64,000 nt of DNA from Mrakia gelida (lineage: Eukaryota > Basidiomycota > Tremellomycetes > Cystofilobasidiales > Mrakiaceae): contig BRON01000002.1 of the NCBI GenBank assembly GCA_024345305.1, positions 1,860,001 to 1,924,000 on the forward strand, given 5' to 3'. The notes beneath the pieces are model-generated. The model was not told where the DNA came from. It saw only the letters and a program-made list of their open reading frames with translations, and did no database searches. Below, in pieces: positions 32,254 to 44,988 of this stretch (within the stretch, counting starts at the first letter, position 1; each line of letters opens with the position of its first letter). The translations under genes and the position numbers were made by a program.

Positions 32254-34340
32254 CTAAGCCCCCGACCTATCGTTGTAAACAGGAGGCAAATCAACTCTCA
32301 TCGGCCCAGCATCTTGATGCACGACGACTTCTTCTTCGTCCTCCCTGAAGATGGACGGTCCTCCTGATCCAGAACCCGACGCGGCAGCAGTCGTCCCAGC
32401 GCTCTGAGCGCTTCGACTTCGTTGAGCCTCGAGATGTTTGGCTTGAGCGGCGGTCAAGGTAGAGGGAGGGGAGTGACTTTGGAAGCTTTGGGGGTAAGGC
32501 TGATGAGCTTGGGGGTTGTCGAAGTAGGGCGAGGAGGGAGCACCGCTGCTCGACGCGTTGGAGGGGTGACGTTGGTGTTGATGTTGCTGTTGTTGTTGAG
32601 GGTAGTAAGGGACTGAGGTTGCGGCGTCGGTGTACTGATAAAAAGGTGCGAGGAAGAGGAAGAGGGGGGAGAGGAAAAAAAGCGAGTTCAGGGACGAGGT
32701 CGCGTCGGAAGAGCTGTCGAAAAGCAGCGAGAAGGAAGGGACGGACGGTGAAAGGCTGGACGAGACCAGGGGAGATGTCTTCCTCGACTAGATCCATTCG
32801 CTTCCTCTCGACCCTGGGAAAGATGCGAAGAAGAGAAGAGAAAGCGAAGTCAGCTCGGACTCCGAAACGCGTCGAAACTTCGCTCTCGCCCACTCGACAC
32901 GAGAGGAAGAGATAAGCCAGTACTCACTTCTCCCCTCGATCCGGACTCCTCCTTCCTCCGACACCGTATACATCATTGTTGTCGTCATCTCGAGCTGAAG
33001 CTCTGTTCTTCTTGGTCTTTCGTCTTCGAACGAGAAATCCGATGAGAGCTCCGATCACGAGAATTCCTCCAACGGCTCCTCCGACGATTGGTCTACAAAC
33101 GAGAGAGGTATCAGCTATTAGTCAACCGATGGAGGAGGAGAGGGGAGAAGAGAAGCAAGGGACTCACCCGATGGGAGGGGAAGACGACGACGACGCAGTC
33201 AAGTTCGAGACGACATCTCCAGCAACGGCGACTGAGACGGTTTGAACTTGCTGAGCACGAGAAAGGGTGAATCGGGAATCAGTGGAGCTCTGGGTCCGGT
33301 TCCCAAAGAATGGGGAGGACTCACGACCGAGACTGAGACGACGCCTTGCGAGTTTGTGATCGTGACGGGATTTGAGCTGATCTCGAGCGCGATGCTAGTA
33401 GTTCGGACAGAAGCTGGAGTTGTGGTCGTTGGAGCGGCTGGAGTAGTGGTGATAGGGTCGACTTGACGGGAAGTTTCTTGGACTCTGGGGAAGGTCGAAA
33501 GGGAAGTAAGTCGAAGGTCAGCGAGTTGATCGCTTTGCATTGACGCGTTGCGAAACCCACCGTTCGATGCTAGAAGTATCGCCAGCTCTCACGCAGCTAG
33601 TGGAGTACTGGGTGGCAGTAGGAATGGTGGTGAGAGTCGAAGTGGTGTAGGAGCTGGTTCCAGTCGAGGTGATGGTCGAGATGATCGCGCCCGTCTAAAA
33701 GACAAAACAAAAGAGTGTGAGGCAAAAGAATCGATGAGCGATGTTGAGCCGTGTTGAGGGGAGAAAGGGGCCAGAAAAGCCGATGAAAACGAGTTTGACT
33801 GACGGAGGTCATGGTCGTCGTGAAGGTACTGTAGTGAGCGCAATCGAGAGGACTTTCACCTGGAGGGAAGCGGACGAGAACGAATGTCGAGGAGACGTCG
33901 CGATCAGCAAACGAGTCAACGACGAGTTTCTTGATTGATCGAAGAGGACGAGTCATGTGGGAACGAACTCAGGTACAAATCGCAGGTCTGTACAGCAAAG
34001 ACGGAAGAGGAACAAGGGGGTGAAGAAGGAGGAGAGTCAGCGTTCGGTTCCGTCCCTCGCCTCTCCGTCAGCTTCGAAGAGGTTGGCTAGACCCACCGAC
34101 GTGACAACAGCAACTGGAGCTTGGTTGATGACGGTCTCTATGAGCTGGACAAGAGAGAGGAAAAGTATGGTGAGACTTCTGTAAGCATCGCAACCGCAAG
34201 ACGGAAGGAGCGAGGTAGCGACTCCGACCAAACGAGATCTCAACCCGACTCACCGTCGTCGTGAACAACGACGTCCCATACGCGAGCACAGTCGACGTTC
34301 CAAAGAGAGTAAGCGTAGGATCTGTGAAGCAGACGGACAT
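32254..34340 (-). CDS. Single-pass membrane protein with Ser/Thr-rich outer domain
   Basis: The spliced product has three parts. The N-terminal part is rich in Thr, Ser and Val (for example STITSTGTSSYTTSTLTTIP and TTTPAAPTTTTPASVRTTS), as in heavily O-mannosylated surface domains. Then comes one transmembrane segment, PIVGGAVGGILVIGALIGFLV, directly followed by the stop-transfer sequence RRRKTKKNR. A cytosolic tail has VERKRMDLVEEDISPG, a Gln/His stretch, and ends VDLPPVYNDRSGA. This layout resembles fungal cell-wall sensors (Mid2/Wsc-like) in shape only; no WSC or other domain is seen. The model start MSVCFTDPTLTLFG (34340) has no classic signal peptide, so a further upstream exon may be missing. 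The DLPPVY motif could bind WW domains. Confidence 0.65.
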
Positions 34341-35424
34341 TCTCTTCTTCTGTTTTCTTGATGGGGGTTGGAAGGGAAGACGGGAGAAGAAGACGAAAAC
34401 GAAAAACGATTAGGAGCCGAGAAACAGAGGAGGCGTCAAGTCGAGTGATCAAAACTCTCCGTTCCATGGTTCGAGCCGTCGCCCACGAAGCGAAAAGACT
34501 TGGCGAAACACAGGATATGTGTGCGAAGAGGGCGATAAGGTTGTGTTTCCGAGCTGGCCGAGGGGTAAGAAAGAGGAGGAGAACGAGGGGGCGGTGTTAA
34601 AAGTTGGATCCGACGTCGACGCGTTCGTGGAAACTGAGATGAGGATGAGGATCAAACAGGACGGTGTGTGCTGGTAGTTGTGCGGGAGCCCAGAGAGAGA
34701 AAGACGAGTTGAGATTGCAGAAATGAAAGATGAGCTCAACGAAGGACAAAGAGAATCCACGCGGATGAACGCGAACGCGACCGTCAAAACGTTGAGCTCA
34801 GCTCCCTTTTCTCTGCCCGTCTCCCATCTCTGCTCCAACTCTGACAGACCCAAGACCACCGCTCCTCGAGCCAGACGAGGTCGGTACCCATCGAAAAAGA
34901 AGAGAGAACGCAGAGAGCGATGCGTCTTCGCTCTCGCGTCCGCTCCCCTCCTCGGTCCCTCGATCTCTCCTCCTCCTCCCATCTCCACTGGCACAACAGT
35001 CCCCAAACCCGAACTCAGATCCTCCTTCCTCGAGCCAGGCCAACACAAGTCTATCCTCAGCGAAGAAGAGCGGACTAACCTCCCACCTCCCCGTCCTGCC
35101 TCCCTCCCGCCCCCCTCCCTCCCTCTCCCTAACCCCAAACCAAGGAAAGAAAAAGAACCCATGCTAATTGTAAGACACAGCTCTCCAATCCGAATCCAAA
35201 TCCGAATCCAAAAACCGCAAGAAAAGACGAAGCAAAGTCCGAACGACTCGCGACGTGCGAAACCAAAGCAACTGCGAAAGAGAGCAGCAAGAGAAGAACT
35301 AATCCAAACAAACGTGATGAAAAGTGTAGAAGGGGGTATAGAAGATGAAGTGCAAAAATCGAGACCCAAGAAACGAGTCCAAATGAGGGGAGAGAAAGAA
35401 GAGACGCGACCCCGCTCGCCTCGC
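34341..35424. other. 1.1-kb intergenic region with A/C-rich and CCGAATCCAAAT repeats
   Basis: This lies between two minus-strand genes. It holds long open frames on both strands (34449-35369 minus, 34678-35718 plus), both low-complexity, unspliced and without recognisable domains. An imperfect tandem of a 12-mer (CCGAATCCAAAT) sits at about 35188-35212. The right part (35150-35420) is A-rich and probably the 3' UTR of the next gene; the left part should contain the promoter of the membrane protein gene. Confidence 0.45.
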
Positions 35425-37449
35425 TCAGAACCTCCCTCTCGCCTGCTGCTGAGGAGGAGGCGGACCTCTCTGCTGCTGTGGCTGACCCGGCGGAGGAGGA
35501 GCTCCGTACCTCGGATCGTATCCCTGCTGCTGCTGAGGTGGTGGTGGTGGTCCTCCCGCTCTCGGATCGTAACCAGGTCTTCCTCCTCCTGCTCGAGGAT
35601 CCAACCTCGGATCCGGCTGCTGACCAGGCCTCATCTGGTTCTGACCTCCAGGAGGTCCGTTCGCGTACGCCGACTGAGCCGAAGCGCTCCTCGGGGGTTG
35701 CTGAGGACGAAGACCTGATCCTCCTCCGTTCTGTTGCTGCTTCTGGGGAGGAGGAGGGTTTCTCGACGAGCTCGTAGACGACGACGATCCCATCCTTGAC
35801 GGAACGGGTCTGGCTCCAGGGACGGGTCCTGGGTCGTGCAGCTGCTGAGGACGAGAGTTGGCTAGACGAGGGGAGGGAGCTGGTGGGGCTTGGCCTGGTC
35901 GGGGAGGAGGTTGGGCGAGGTTTTGAGGAGGGTTGTTGGGGTTGGAGTGGCCGTGGTTGGAGGAGGAGGCGATGGAGGGTGAGGAGGAGGAAGCGATGGA
36001 GGAGGAGGCGGGAGGGGCGGAACGAGAGGGGTTGGATTGGCCTGCTGCTTTGAGGATTTCGTCGCTGGGAAAGCGAACGAACGAAGGGAGGGAGGAGGGG
36101 AGGGGAGGAGATGGACGTGGTGAGCTTCGAGCTCGAAACGCGAGATGGGTTTGATTTGGAACTCACTCGAGAAGGTTAAGAGCTGCACAACACACCACCC
36201 ACTCTACACAATCCTCGTTCCCTTCTCCCAGAGTCTGCCACACCCTCTTCTCATCCTCCGTCTTGCCAGTGATGGTGATCCTCGTTCCTCCTCCCTTCTC
36301 CGGCGGGTTCTTCTGGATCTTCCCGAACTGACAAACGACCCAACTCAACTCAAGTCAGCTCCCACCTTTCCCTCTCTCATCTCTCCCACCCTCTTCAAGT
36401 CGGCTGCAACTCACCTCAGCTCTTCTAGGAGGGATCTGATGCCCGGCGTAAGCAAAGTAGAACATGGTCCAGAAATCCGCGTTCGGATTCGGTTTCGAGA
36501 TCTGGTACAACGGCGTATCGTCCGAGTTGACAATCTTGTAGATCGGCGACCTGACTCCAGTGTTCTCGATGGACCATTTGAGTTCTCTGGAGGCTTCGCA
36601 GCGGACTGCTCGAGATTCGCGAGAGGAGTGACCTGGATCGGAGGAGGCGCCGGCGGCGGAGGGAGAGCGAGGAGGGAAGAGTTTGGCTACGCAGAGGTCG
36701 CCTTGAGGGGAGGGGGTGAGGAGGTAGTTGATTCGGTTCTGGGGGAAGGCCAAGGAGGAAGGAGGGAGAGGAAGGTCAGATGGTGTGAGGGAAGAGCGAG
36801 CTGAGGACGAATGGTTTGAGCGAAGGGAGGGAAGGAGGTCAACCGAGGTTGGGTTTCGAGGGAGCCAGGCTCTTGAAGAGAGACGAGCTCGTATGTCTCA
36901 ACATATCTCCGCCTCCTACGTCGAGCTCACACGAGCCAGCTGCTCTCCATGCTCGTCTTGTGCGACGAGGCCCTGTCCCTGAGCTCGTTTCGACTCGTTC
37001 CTCCTCTTGTGACTCCTGAGTCTCGCCTCGACCCCTCCTCCTCCTCCTCCCTCCCTCGTCGCTGTCCTCCTTCCCTTCCTTCGCCCAGATCGAGTTGACA
37101 TGTACTCACGAAGTCTGTATGCAGGTACGAGTAGAGAACATGAGTCGGTTGACCTGCAAGTCGTCGAAGAAGCAAGCCCAGGGAAGGAAGGGAAGGATCA
37201 AGGTCAGCTCTCGCTCGTTTCCGGCTGTGTCCTCCTTCCGTATCGTCGATGCGACACCAACCATGAGGAGTAACGACTAGCGTAGGGAGATGATCGGGTA
37301 TAGGAGCGTGGTATGGCGACGTGAACACCGTGTAGATGGCTGTAAGAGAGACGAAAGAGAAGGAGGTGAGCGAATGAAACAAGAACGAGAGAGAGAGGGG
37401 ACAACAAAGGAAGAGAGAGAAGAGAGAGAGGAGGGAACCAACCTGCCAT
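35425..37449 (-). CDS. Conserved fungal protein with proline/glutamine-rich tail, function unknown
   Basis: The first exon is tiny (ATG GCA G, start 37449) and splices to AIYTVFTSPYHAPIPDHLP and LVVTPHGWCRIDD. A mid part has LRRLAGQPTHVLYSYLHTDF. After a 365-bp intron comes a well-ordered core: NRINYLLTPSP, ELKWSIENTG, SKPNPNADFWTMFYFAYAG, then GTRITITGKTEDEKRVWQTL and EDCVEWVVCCAALNLLDEIL. The C-terminal third is disordered, with repeated Pro, Gln and Gly and RYGAPPPPGQPQQQ-type units, ending QQQARGRF. The core looks like a real conserved domain with alternating beta strands and a final helix, but I cannot name it. Confidence 0.65.
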
Positions 37450-37770
37450 CGTAGACGAATCGAGAGCGAGATCGAGAAGGAAGAAGAGCGAGCGAGCGAG
37501 GGGGGAGAGAGAGGGGCTAGGTCCAAGTGTCGAAAGAAGTCGCTAGTCGAGCAGGAAGGAGTTGAAGGTCACTCAACGAAAGGAGGGATGAAAGGGAGAG
37601 CTCGGCGTTGCGTTTCAAAGCCTCTTTTTGATTTTTCTTGAAACTCTCCCTCCCTCGGTTCTTTTCGCCAACGACCGTCACCACCGAGCACAAGAAGAAG
37701 GATGTCCATAGAGTACGGGCGTTAAAGATATAGCAAAAACGAAGCAACGGCGGCAGCGAACCTCCTCGGA
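37450..37770. other. Short intergenic region
   Basis: About 320 bp holding the promoter of the conserved protein gene and the 3' UTR of the R3H-like gene. A T-rich patch (CTCTTTTTGATTTTTC, about 37621) lies in the middle. No gene is seen. Confidence 0.5.
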
Positions 37771-40478
37771 TCAAACGCTCCTCCCTCCCTCCCTCACGAC
37801 TGAAGCCCAACTCAACTGCCTCCCTCGCATCTCAGGTCGACTCTCCCCACCTACGCTCAGCCTCCCCATATCCTCGTCCAACGCACCGCCAGCACCTCCG
37901 TTCATCCTCGGAGGACGAGTTTGGACCAACGAGGAGGGCTGAAGTTGGGTTGCAGGTAGTTGTGGGGTGGAGGCCGAGAGAGGTGGGTAGGAAGATGACG
38001 AGGGGATCGAGGGGAAGGAGGTCGAGGTGGGTGTTGAAGTCGACGACGTCGAAGGATCTCGTTCGCCATTCCCTCCTCCCTCTTCTCTCCACCCTCCTAC
38101 TCCTCCTCCTCCTCCTGGGTTCACCAACATCCCTCCAAGAGGTACTCCACCCCCTCGTCCACCTCTTCTCGACCCAGGGAACGGCGCTCCCCCTCCTCCA
38201 CCCCTTCCTCTTCTCGACGGTCCTCCTGGAATCCACGTCGCCGCTCCTCCTCCCTCGTCCACCAGCACTCCACCTCGCTCTTCAAACGCTTCACCACCTC
38301 CTCCTCTCGGACCTCGATACCCCACATCACCGTTCTCCCCTCCTCCTCTTCCTCGTCTTCCCCTCCCTCGCTTCCCTCCAGCCCAACCTGCACCTCTCCC
38401 TCCTCCTCCTCCTCCTCCCGCCTCGCTTGTGGGCACCCACGCTCCATCCTCCATCGCGTACGCTCTTGCTTCTCCTCGCGCCGACAACGGACCTCCCGGT
38501 TGGCCGTGGTACGTCGTTGACGACGAAGGAGGAGGAGGGCCACCGTAGGGCGGCTGTGGATAATAAGGAGTTGGAGCGCTGGACGACGAGCTGGGAGTCG
38601 CGTAGAAAGGGTAGGACGAAGGAGGGTTCCAGGAGGGAGAGGAGGGGTCTTCGGGAGGAGGAGGAGGAGGGTAACCTGGGTAGTAGAAGAAGGCGTGTTG
38701 CTGTTGCTGCTGAGGTTGAGGGAAGGGAGGAGGAGGGGGAGGACCACCGTACGAGTTTGGCGAAGGGTCGTTGTTGAAGTCGGGAATCGCCACGACTGCT
38801 TCGTCGTCGTTGGGCGGGAAAGGACGAGCTTTGGGAGCGAGAGGAGTGGTGTTGTGATTGGTGAGGAGGGTGGGGTTGATGAAGGCTGGAGGAAGTCGGA
38901 AAAGGGGAGGAGGAAGACGCGTCAACGACTCGACTTCGAACGACGCGACGAATCGAACTCAAACCGAGACCAATGCACTCACTCGTATCCACCGGACCCG
39001 ACGCCGACCCAGCCACCGCCACAGGAGCCATGAAGCTCGCCTCAGGCCAAGGAGGAGCGTACGTTCTCCCAGGACCGTACCTCCCTCCAAACCGATCCCC
39101 AATCCCCTGTGGTCCATAAATCGTCTCCACCTCCCCTTCTCCTCTCTCCCTCTTCTGTGCATCAGCCCACCTGAGGCCGTTCTCAACATTCGGAGGAGTG
39201 CTGAGCGTACTCGGTCGCTGGATCGAGCTGAACGTGAGCGACTCATATCCTCCAGGGTCGTCGTCGTCCGTCGCGACTCCCGCTCCTCTCACAGTACTCC
39301 CTCGTCGCGAGGAAGCAGAGCTCCAGTTGGACGGCATCGAGGTTTTTCGGGGGAGGGAGAGGTCGTAGGTGTTTTGGAGCTCGTTGGAGGACCAGCGACG
39401 AGGGGAGGTGGGAGGGAGGTGGTTGGTCGTTGTCGAGGGCGAGGAACGAGGTGGGTATGGAGCCGTCGTCGCTGAGGAGGAGGCGGTTGGAAAGGTTGGA
39501 GGAGGGCAGGTGGAGGTTCGGGTTCGAGTTGATGAGTGGAGGAGGACTTCGGAGAGGGGGACGGGAGGGGATCTGGGTGTGTGAAGAAGAGAACGAGGTA
39601 AGTTCTTAGGTCTGGATACGGAAGGGAGAGCAGGGAGATGGGAGCGAGGGAGGAGAGAGAAGAACGCACTCCCAGCCTGAGAGAGGAGGAGACGTTCTCG
39701 AGATTCTGACTCCCGCCCAGTCCAGTTCCGAGTCGAGTCCTTCGTAGTAGTCTGCGATGAGGAGGACGAGCTGCTGATCTGATGGAGTGACTCCCTTGAT
39801 GAGGAGCGGATGATGGCTGGAGAGAAGAAATGAAGAAGTCGGTCGTCCCAAGGTCAGCTTTCTCGCTTCCTGACCCCTCTCGACTCCAAGCCTTCCTTCC
39901 TTCCTTCCCGTTCGCCAAAGTTCTGCTCCGAGATGAGAGATAGAGGAGAAACTTACCTCGATCTTCCTCCCCACTCTTCAATCTCCCTCGCGATCCTCAA
40001 CACGAACCCTCGATCCAGCGAGCTCAACTGTCGAAGCACATCCGCCCGCCTCTCCCTCCCCGAGCGACTCTTCCTAAGACCGCGTCGATTCTGCTGCTGA
40101 AGATGATGATGCTTGTTCCTCGGATTGAGATCCGGAGAGAGGATGGGAGGCAAGATATCGAGAAGCGGAGAGGAGGAGGAGGAGAAGAGAGACGAGGAAG
40201 AAGATGGGGACAGAGCAGGAAGCGAGTTGAAGTTTGGTGTCCCGTCCGTCGAGGTGGCGAGATCGTTCGAGAGAGACCCTGCCAGGAAGTGGACGAAGAA
40301 GGTCAGCTTGCGGGTGAGGCGAAGAGAGAGTGAGGCGAGACGCACTCTGCATCGTGGTGGTTGATGAAGGTGAGCTCAAAAAGGTGGGGAGCGAATCGAA
40401 AGTCATTCGGCGACGGGCGGGAAAGTAGAGCGTGAAACTCCTGACCCCTGTCGACTTCTTCGAGAGGAACGTTCTCAT
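37771..40478 (-). CDS. R3H-like, RGG/proline-rich probable RNA-binding protein
   Basis: The model starts at 40478 (MRTFLSKKSTGVRSF) with a second in-frame ATG at MTFDSLPTF. An early ordered segment reads DRGFVLRIAREIEEWGG, then HHPLLIKGVTPSDQQLVLLIADYY and GLDSELDWAGVRI. The helix-strand-helix order and IADYYGL-type ending resemble an R3H domain, though the Arg and His that give it its name are not obvious. About 200 residues later, KRERGEGEVETIYGPQG may correspond to a SUZ-like segment, which often follows R3H. The C-terminal half is disordered: PPPPPP, Gln runs, then many Gly/Arg blocks (GGRGAGWAGGKRGRGRRG, RRGRGGGGGAPFPGSRRGG) typical of RNA-binding RGG regions. It ends SWASVVREGGRSV. The RNA-binding role is inferred. 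Confidence 0.6.
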
Positions 40479-40671
40479 CTGAGGAGGGAAGGCAGGTACA
40501 GAAAGGTGTAGTCTTGGTATGCTAGCGGATGCATCGAATCAAGCGAGAAAGGGAGCCAAAAGAAAGCAGAGAAGTTAAGCAAAGGAGTCTTGTCGTCGCG
40601 TCGTCGTTCCGGTCTCGTCACCATCTCCTCCTCCCCTTCCACGTCGATGCCGCTGGGTGGTCCCGTCACGC

Positions 40672-43600
40672 TCAAGGATCGCGGTTCTGTGAGGAGAGAG
40701 AAAAGGAAGTTCGGTCAGTATCGTTCTCGTCCTCGCCTCGAAGAAGGGAGAGACGAGAAGAGAGCGAACTCACGACGACGATCCAAGGCGACCCGTCCTT
40801 CTTCCCCTCCCTCTTGCATCTCTTCTTCAACTCGAACTCAAACTGTCCCTTCCTAATCCCACAGCCAGCGAAGACCTCCTGAAGCTCAGCGACGAGGAGC
40901 AGCGACGGTCGAGTGGATTTGGCGACGTAGTCGAGGAAGCGAGTGAGGTGAGCCGTAGGGAAAGGTTTGGGGACGTATTTCGATGTTGCTGCTGATGAGG
41001 AGGAGGCTGGGGAGCCGTTGGAGGAGTCGTCGACGACGAAGGAGGAAGGGTTGGTGCTGTTGGTAGCTGAGGTTGAGGTCGAGCTGTTGGAGAGGGAGTT
41101 GGATCGAGAGGAGGAGGGCGTGGAGCCGGAAGGGATGATGGAGGGCGGGAGCATTTCCGAGATTCGACGAGGGACTGAGCTGAGATGGGAGTTGGGAGTG
41201 CCGAGACCGATGATGGGAGTAGCGTTGGAGTTGGAAGGAGGGGCGGGAGGAGCAGCGACGAAGGTGAAGGGATCGAGGCACGCCGGCGCGTCTGAGCGAA
41301 CGAAGAGGGGAAGGGAGGAACGACGCGTCACTTCGAGCTTCTTCGAAGGAGGAACAGAGGAAAGACGAGCAGGAATGGAGCACTCACCGTTCAACATCTG
41401 AATCCTGTATCCATCGAACCCATCCCAACCACAAACTCCAAGCGTCGACTCGAAGAAGGGTCCCTTCACGACGGGCACGATCACCGTCTTCTTCTTCTTC
41501 GCCGACTTGTCCTTCTCCTTCTCCTTGCCCTTCCCCTTCTTCACGGACAAGAGAGTCACCTCCTGCTCCTCTCCAGCAGCAACGATTCCACCAGGTCCCA
41601 AAGCAGGCGACTGACTCCTCTTCCCCTCCGCGACTCCTCCTCCCTCGTCTTCGGAGACCATCCAGCCGTCTCCACTCCCGTCCGAGTCGTCGTCGTCCTC
41701 GTCGAAAGACTCGTCTTCGTCGTCGGTATCCCACATCGTTCCTCCAGCGGTCGACGATCCTCCAGCCGCGTTCGAGGGCTTCTTCTTCTTCTTCGGCGAC
41801 GATCCAGAGAGTGACTCGATGTCGTCTCCCTCTCCGTCCTCCTCTTCCCAATCGCATCCCGAGTCGTAGCCGTAGTCGAAGTAGCCAGCATCCTGAGCGA
41901 AGGGAGTTCGAGGTCCGATCGTCGTGCTCGTTTGAGTCCAGGTACCTGAGAGAAGGAAGACGAACACCATGCGAGGTCAGCCACGTCGTTTCTCGAGCCC
42001 ACGAGAGGATTCCCTCTCAGACGGAAGAAAGGACTTACCGAAGTAAGCGGGTCGAGTGTCCTCTCGGAACTGCAGCAACTTCCTCTTGAAGAGATGGCCA
42101 TCCTTGAGCTCGTCCGTGATCTTGTGAGGGTCTCCATTTCCTGAGATTTCCGCGTCCTGCGATCGCGCGATGACTTCTCGAACGGACTGGTAGATGGGTC
42201 CGGATTTGATGGCTGGCGAGCTGTACTTGGCTCGGACGGGGAGTCGAGAGGCAGGGATCGTCTTGAGGAAGGACGCGAGGAGGTCTGGAGGTGAGGCGAA
42301 GACAGGTCGTCGGTCAGCTCGACTGGACGCGTCACGCATCAAGGACGAGAGGAGAGGAGAGGGAAAGAACACGAACCTGCTGGTGTCATCGAGTCGACAT
42401 CGAGATCCATGGCGTCTCCATCGGCGAGCTTGGACGTCGAAGCTTGGTTGCTGCTCTTCGCCTTCGCCCTCTCCAGCTTCTTGTTCTTGAGCAGGAGGAA
42501 TCGGTTGATCGGAGCTCGCTCGACTCCCTTCTTGTCGACGAAAGGAAGGAAGGTTCGATCGAAGTCCGACATCGAAGCAGCTGAAGGGGATGCGAGAAAG
42601 AAGAGGTCAGTTGGTCAGAAGGAAAACGGACGCGCCGAACGAATCGAGACGAGAGTGCGAGCTCACCTTCAGACTTGAGAGCTGGAGACTTCCTCGAAGG
42701 TTCACTAGGCTTCTTGAAGAACGAGAACATGGCAGCAGCAGATCGTTGTTTCACCTGCGGGTCGATACGAGAGAGATGTCGTCAGTTGGCGAACGAGAGA
42801 ATCGAGGACGACGAGAACGAGGAACTCACCTCCTTCTCCTTCCTCTCTTTATCCTCCTTCTCCTTAGCTCGAGCCTCCCTGGCAGTCTTCCTACCGGCCT
42901 TCTCTTGTTCCTGAATGAAGCAAAGGCGGGACGAGGTCAGCGAAGCGACAGGGGAAACGAACGAACAGATCGTGCGAGAGCAGAATCGGAGAGGTAGACG
43001 AACCTTCTGAGCCTTCTCTGCTAGTCGAGCTTCCTTGACGGGATCCTGATATCACGAAGCACACGATCAAGCCATTGGTCAGTTCTTTTGCTCTCGCACT
43101 GCCCTCTCGCACGAGGACAAAGAGGAAGCGACGCGACGCGACTTGGAGGAGAAGAGAAAGACTCGACTCGAACTCACCACGACCTTCTCCTTCTCCTTCT
43201 TGACCTTCTTCAAAGTCTCCTCTCCATCCTTAGCTTCCTTCTTGGGCTTCTTGACGGGACTCGATCCCTCGTCGGTGTCGTCGAGAATCACGACGATCTC
43301 GATGTTGGAAGCAGGAGCGGCTTTCTCCTTGCCTTTCGAGGACTGCGAGACGAGAGGCAAAGGAGAAGTGGAGAGTCCGAAGAGGGAATGAGTCAGTCTC
43401 AATCGCCAGCGGGAGAAGAGCGCACGTAGCTGTTGCTCGCGTGGGAGAGATGGGTGACGCGAACTCACCTTCGCCGAGCTCAACACGTCCGTTCGCTGGG
43501 ACGGAGTCAAGTTCTGCCAGAGTGCCAGGCAAGCTCGTTTCGCCTGTGGGACAAATATCAGCGTCAGTCCCTTCTTTACTCTCCGAAGTCGCTGGAGAGC

Positions 43601-44988
43601 CGGACGCGTGCGAGAACGAAGACGAAGACGAACCTGCTCCCTCTCCCTGAACCTCGCCTCCAACGCCCCCAGCGACTCGCTCGGAAGGTACATAGCGCGA
43701 GATTTGGCTTCCCATCTCCAGATTCCGAGACCCTGCGAGATCAAAGAGGAACGAAAAGCAACGGGAAAAAGCAAAGTCAGCTCAAGCTCGAGGTCATTTA
43801 GAAGGGACGAGGATGAGAGACGCGAAGACTTACAGCGGGGATCTTCGCGTCCGGAGCCAGACCCATGTCTTCAGCAGTCAGACCGTAGTTGGCTCGTTTG
43901 AGAAGGGTAGCGATGAGGAGCTCGAGGTTCGCCGTGGAGAGAGCGTCTGGGGAGGAGGAAGGAGGTAGACGAGGTGAGCTTTTCTACGAGCTGAGTCAAC
44001 TCCGAGACGCGAAGACGCAGTCGAAGATGAAGATGGTAGAGCGGTCCTGGAATTGAAGTCAGAAGATGAAGGAGGACGAACCGTAGGGAGAAGTGGTGCT
44101 CGAGGAGGCAACATCGTCTGCCGTCGTCGATGCAGGAAGGAGCTCGTTTCGCAGCTGCTTCGCGAGGTTGGGTAGAGTTTTCTCGCTGTGATGAAGGACA
44201 GGAATAGCGTGTGAGCTTGCATCTGCGCGTCAGAGGTCGCGAGGCTCTCCTCTTCGAGTCAAAAGTCGACGGGAGAGGCGACGAAAGAAAGGGAAGGAGG
44301 AGGAGGAGGGAGGGGAGCTCACCTCTCATGACACTGCTTCACCACCAGACCCCAGAACCTATCGGGAATCCCATCTTCCAAAAGAGCAGCGTTCTCGGAC
44401 TCTCCGATGAAAACTTTCCAGTCGAGGAGCTCTGGAATGGAGGAGAAAACGAGTGCAAGAGGTCAGCGGTCTCGACGAAGGGAGGAGAGGAGGTGCGAGC
44501 TGAGAGCGAAGGGAATCGGAGAGACGAACCTTTGAGAGACGATGTAGCTCCTTGGAGAAGATGACTTCCAGCCTTCTGAGAGAGGACGAGTTTGGAACCC
44601 TGTAGTCTGACTGGAAAGCGGCGATGAGGGGGAGAAGGTCAGCTTTTGCCACCCTCGTTTGGCTCATGAATGAAGGAAGGAGGGAGTTGGAGCTCACCGA
44701 GAGTCGAAGGAGCTGTGGAAGCGGAAGCTGTAGGTTCTGATTTAGGTTTCTTGTCCGAGAGGCATACGACATCATCCGAGCTTGAGTTCTCGGTAAGTTC
44801 TGGGAAGAGGGAGGCCAGATGGGAAGGAGGTGAGGTTGAGAAGACGGAAGGAAGGGACGCGTCGAAGGGAGGAATTGAGCTTTACCGTTGGCTTTCCTCT
44901 TCGACGACGACGCTGTAGGAGGAGGAGGGGGAGGTGAAGGTTGCTCTTGGTTCGTATCCACATCGAGCATGATAGAATCTGAATCCAT
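40672..44988 (-). CDS. RLF2: Chromatin assembly factor 1 large subunit (CAF-1 p150)
   Basis: CAF-1 deposits H3-H4 behind the replication fork and is recruited by PCNA; this is its largest subunit. The start at 44988 gives MDSDSIMLDVDTNQEQ. Landmarks in order are: a KER-like region split over exons (EQEKAGRKTAREARAKEKED, DPVKEARLAEKAQK), a PIP-box-like FSFFKKPSEP, FLPFVDKKGVERAPINRF, and the p150 block RPAYFGTWTQTSTTIGPRTP. Next come FDYGYDSGCDWEEEDGEGD and the acidic region DDEDESFDEDDDD. A C-terminal winged-helix-like part has QEVFAGCGIRKGQFEFELKK and ends SPWIVVNRDP. About 13 introns break it into short exons. It is divergent from RFC2. Confidence 0.88.

Noticed and set aside
34549..34620. 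tRNA-like sequence (GAGCTGGCCGAGGGG resembling a Ser/Leu tRNA start and A box)
   Set aside because: No B box (GGTTCGANTCC) at the right distance, and no acceptor-stem pairing could be found.
37950..38777. Long plus-strand frames across the R3H-like/RGG gene
   Set aside because: Antisense shadows of Gly/Pro-rich codons; no splice structure or motif.
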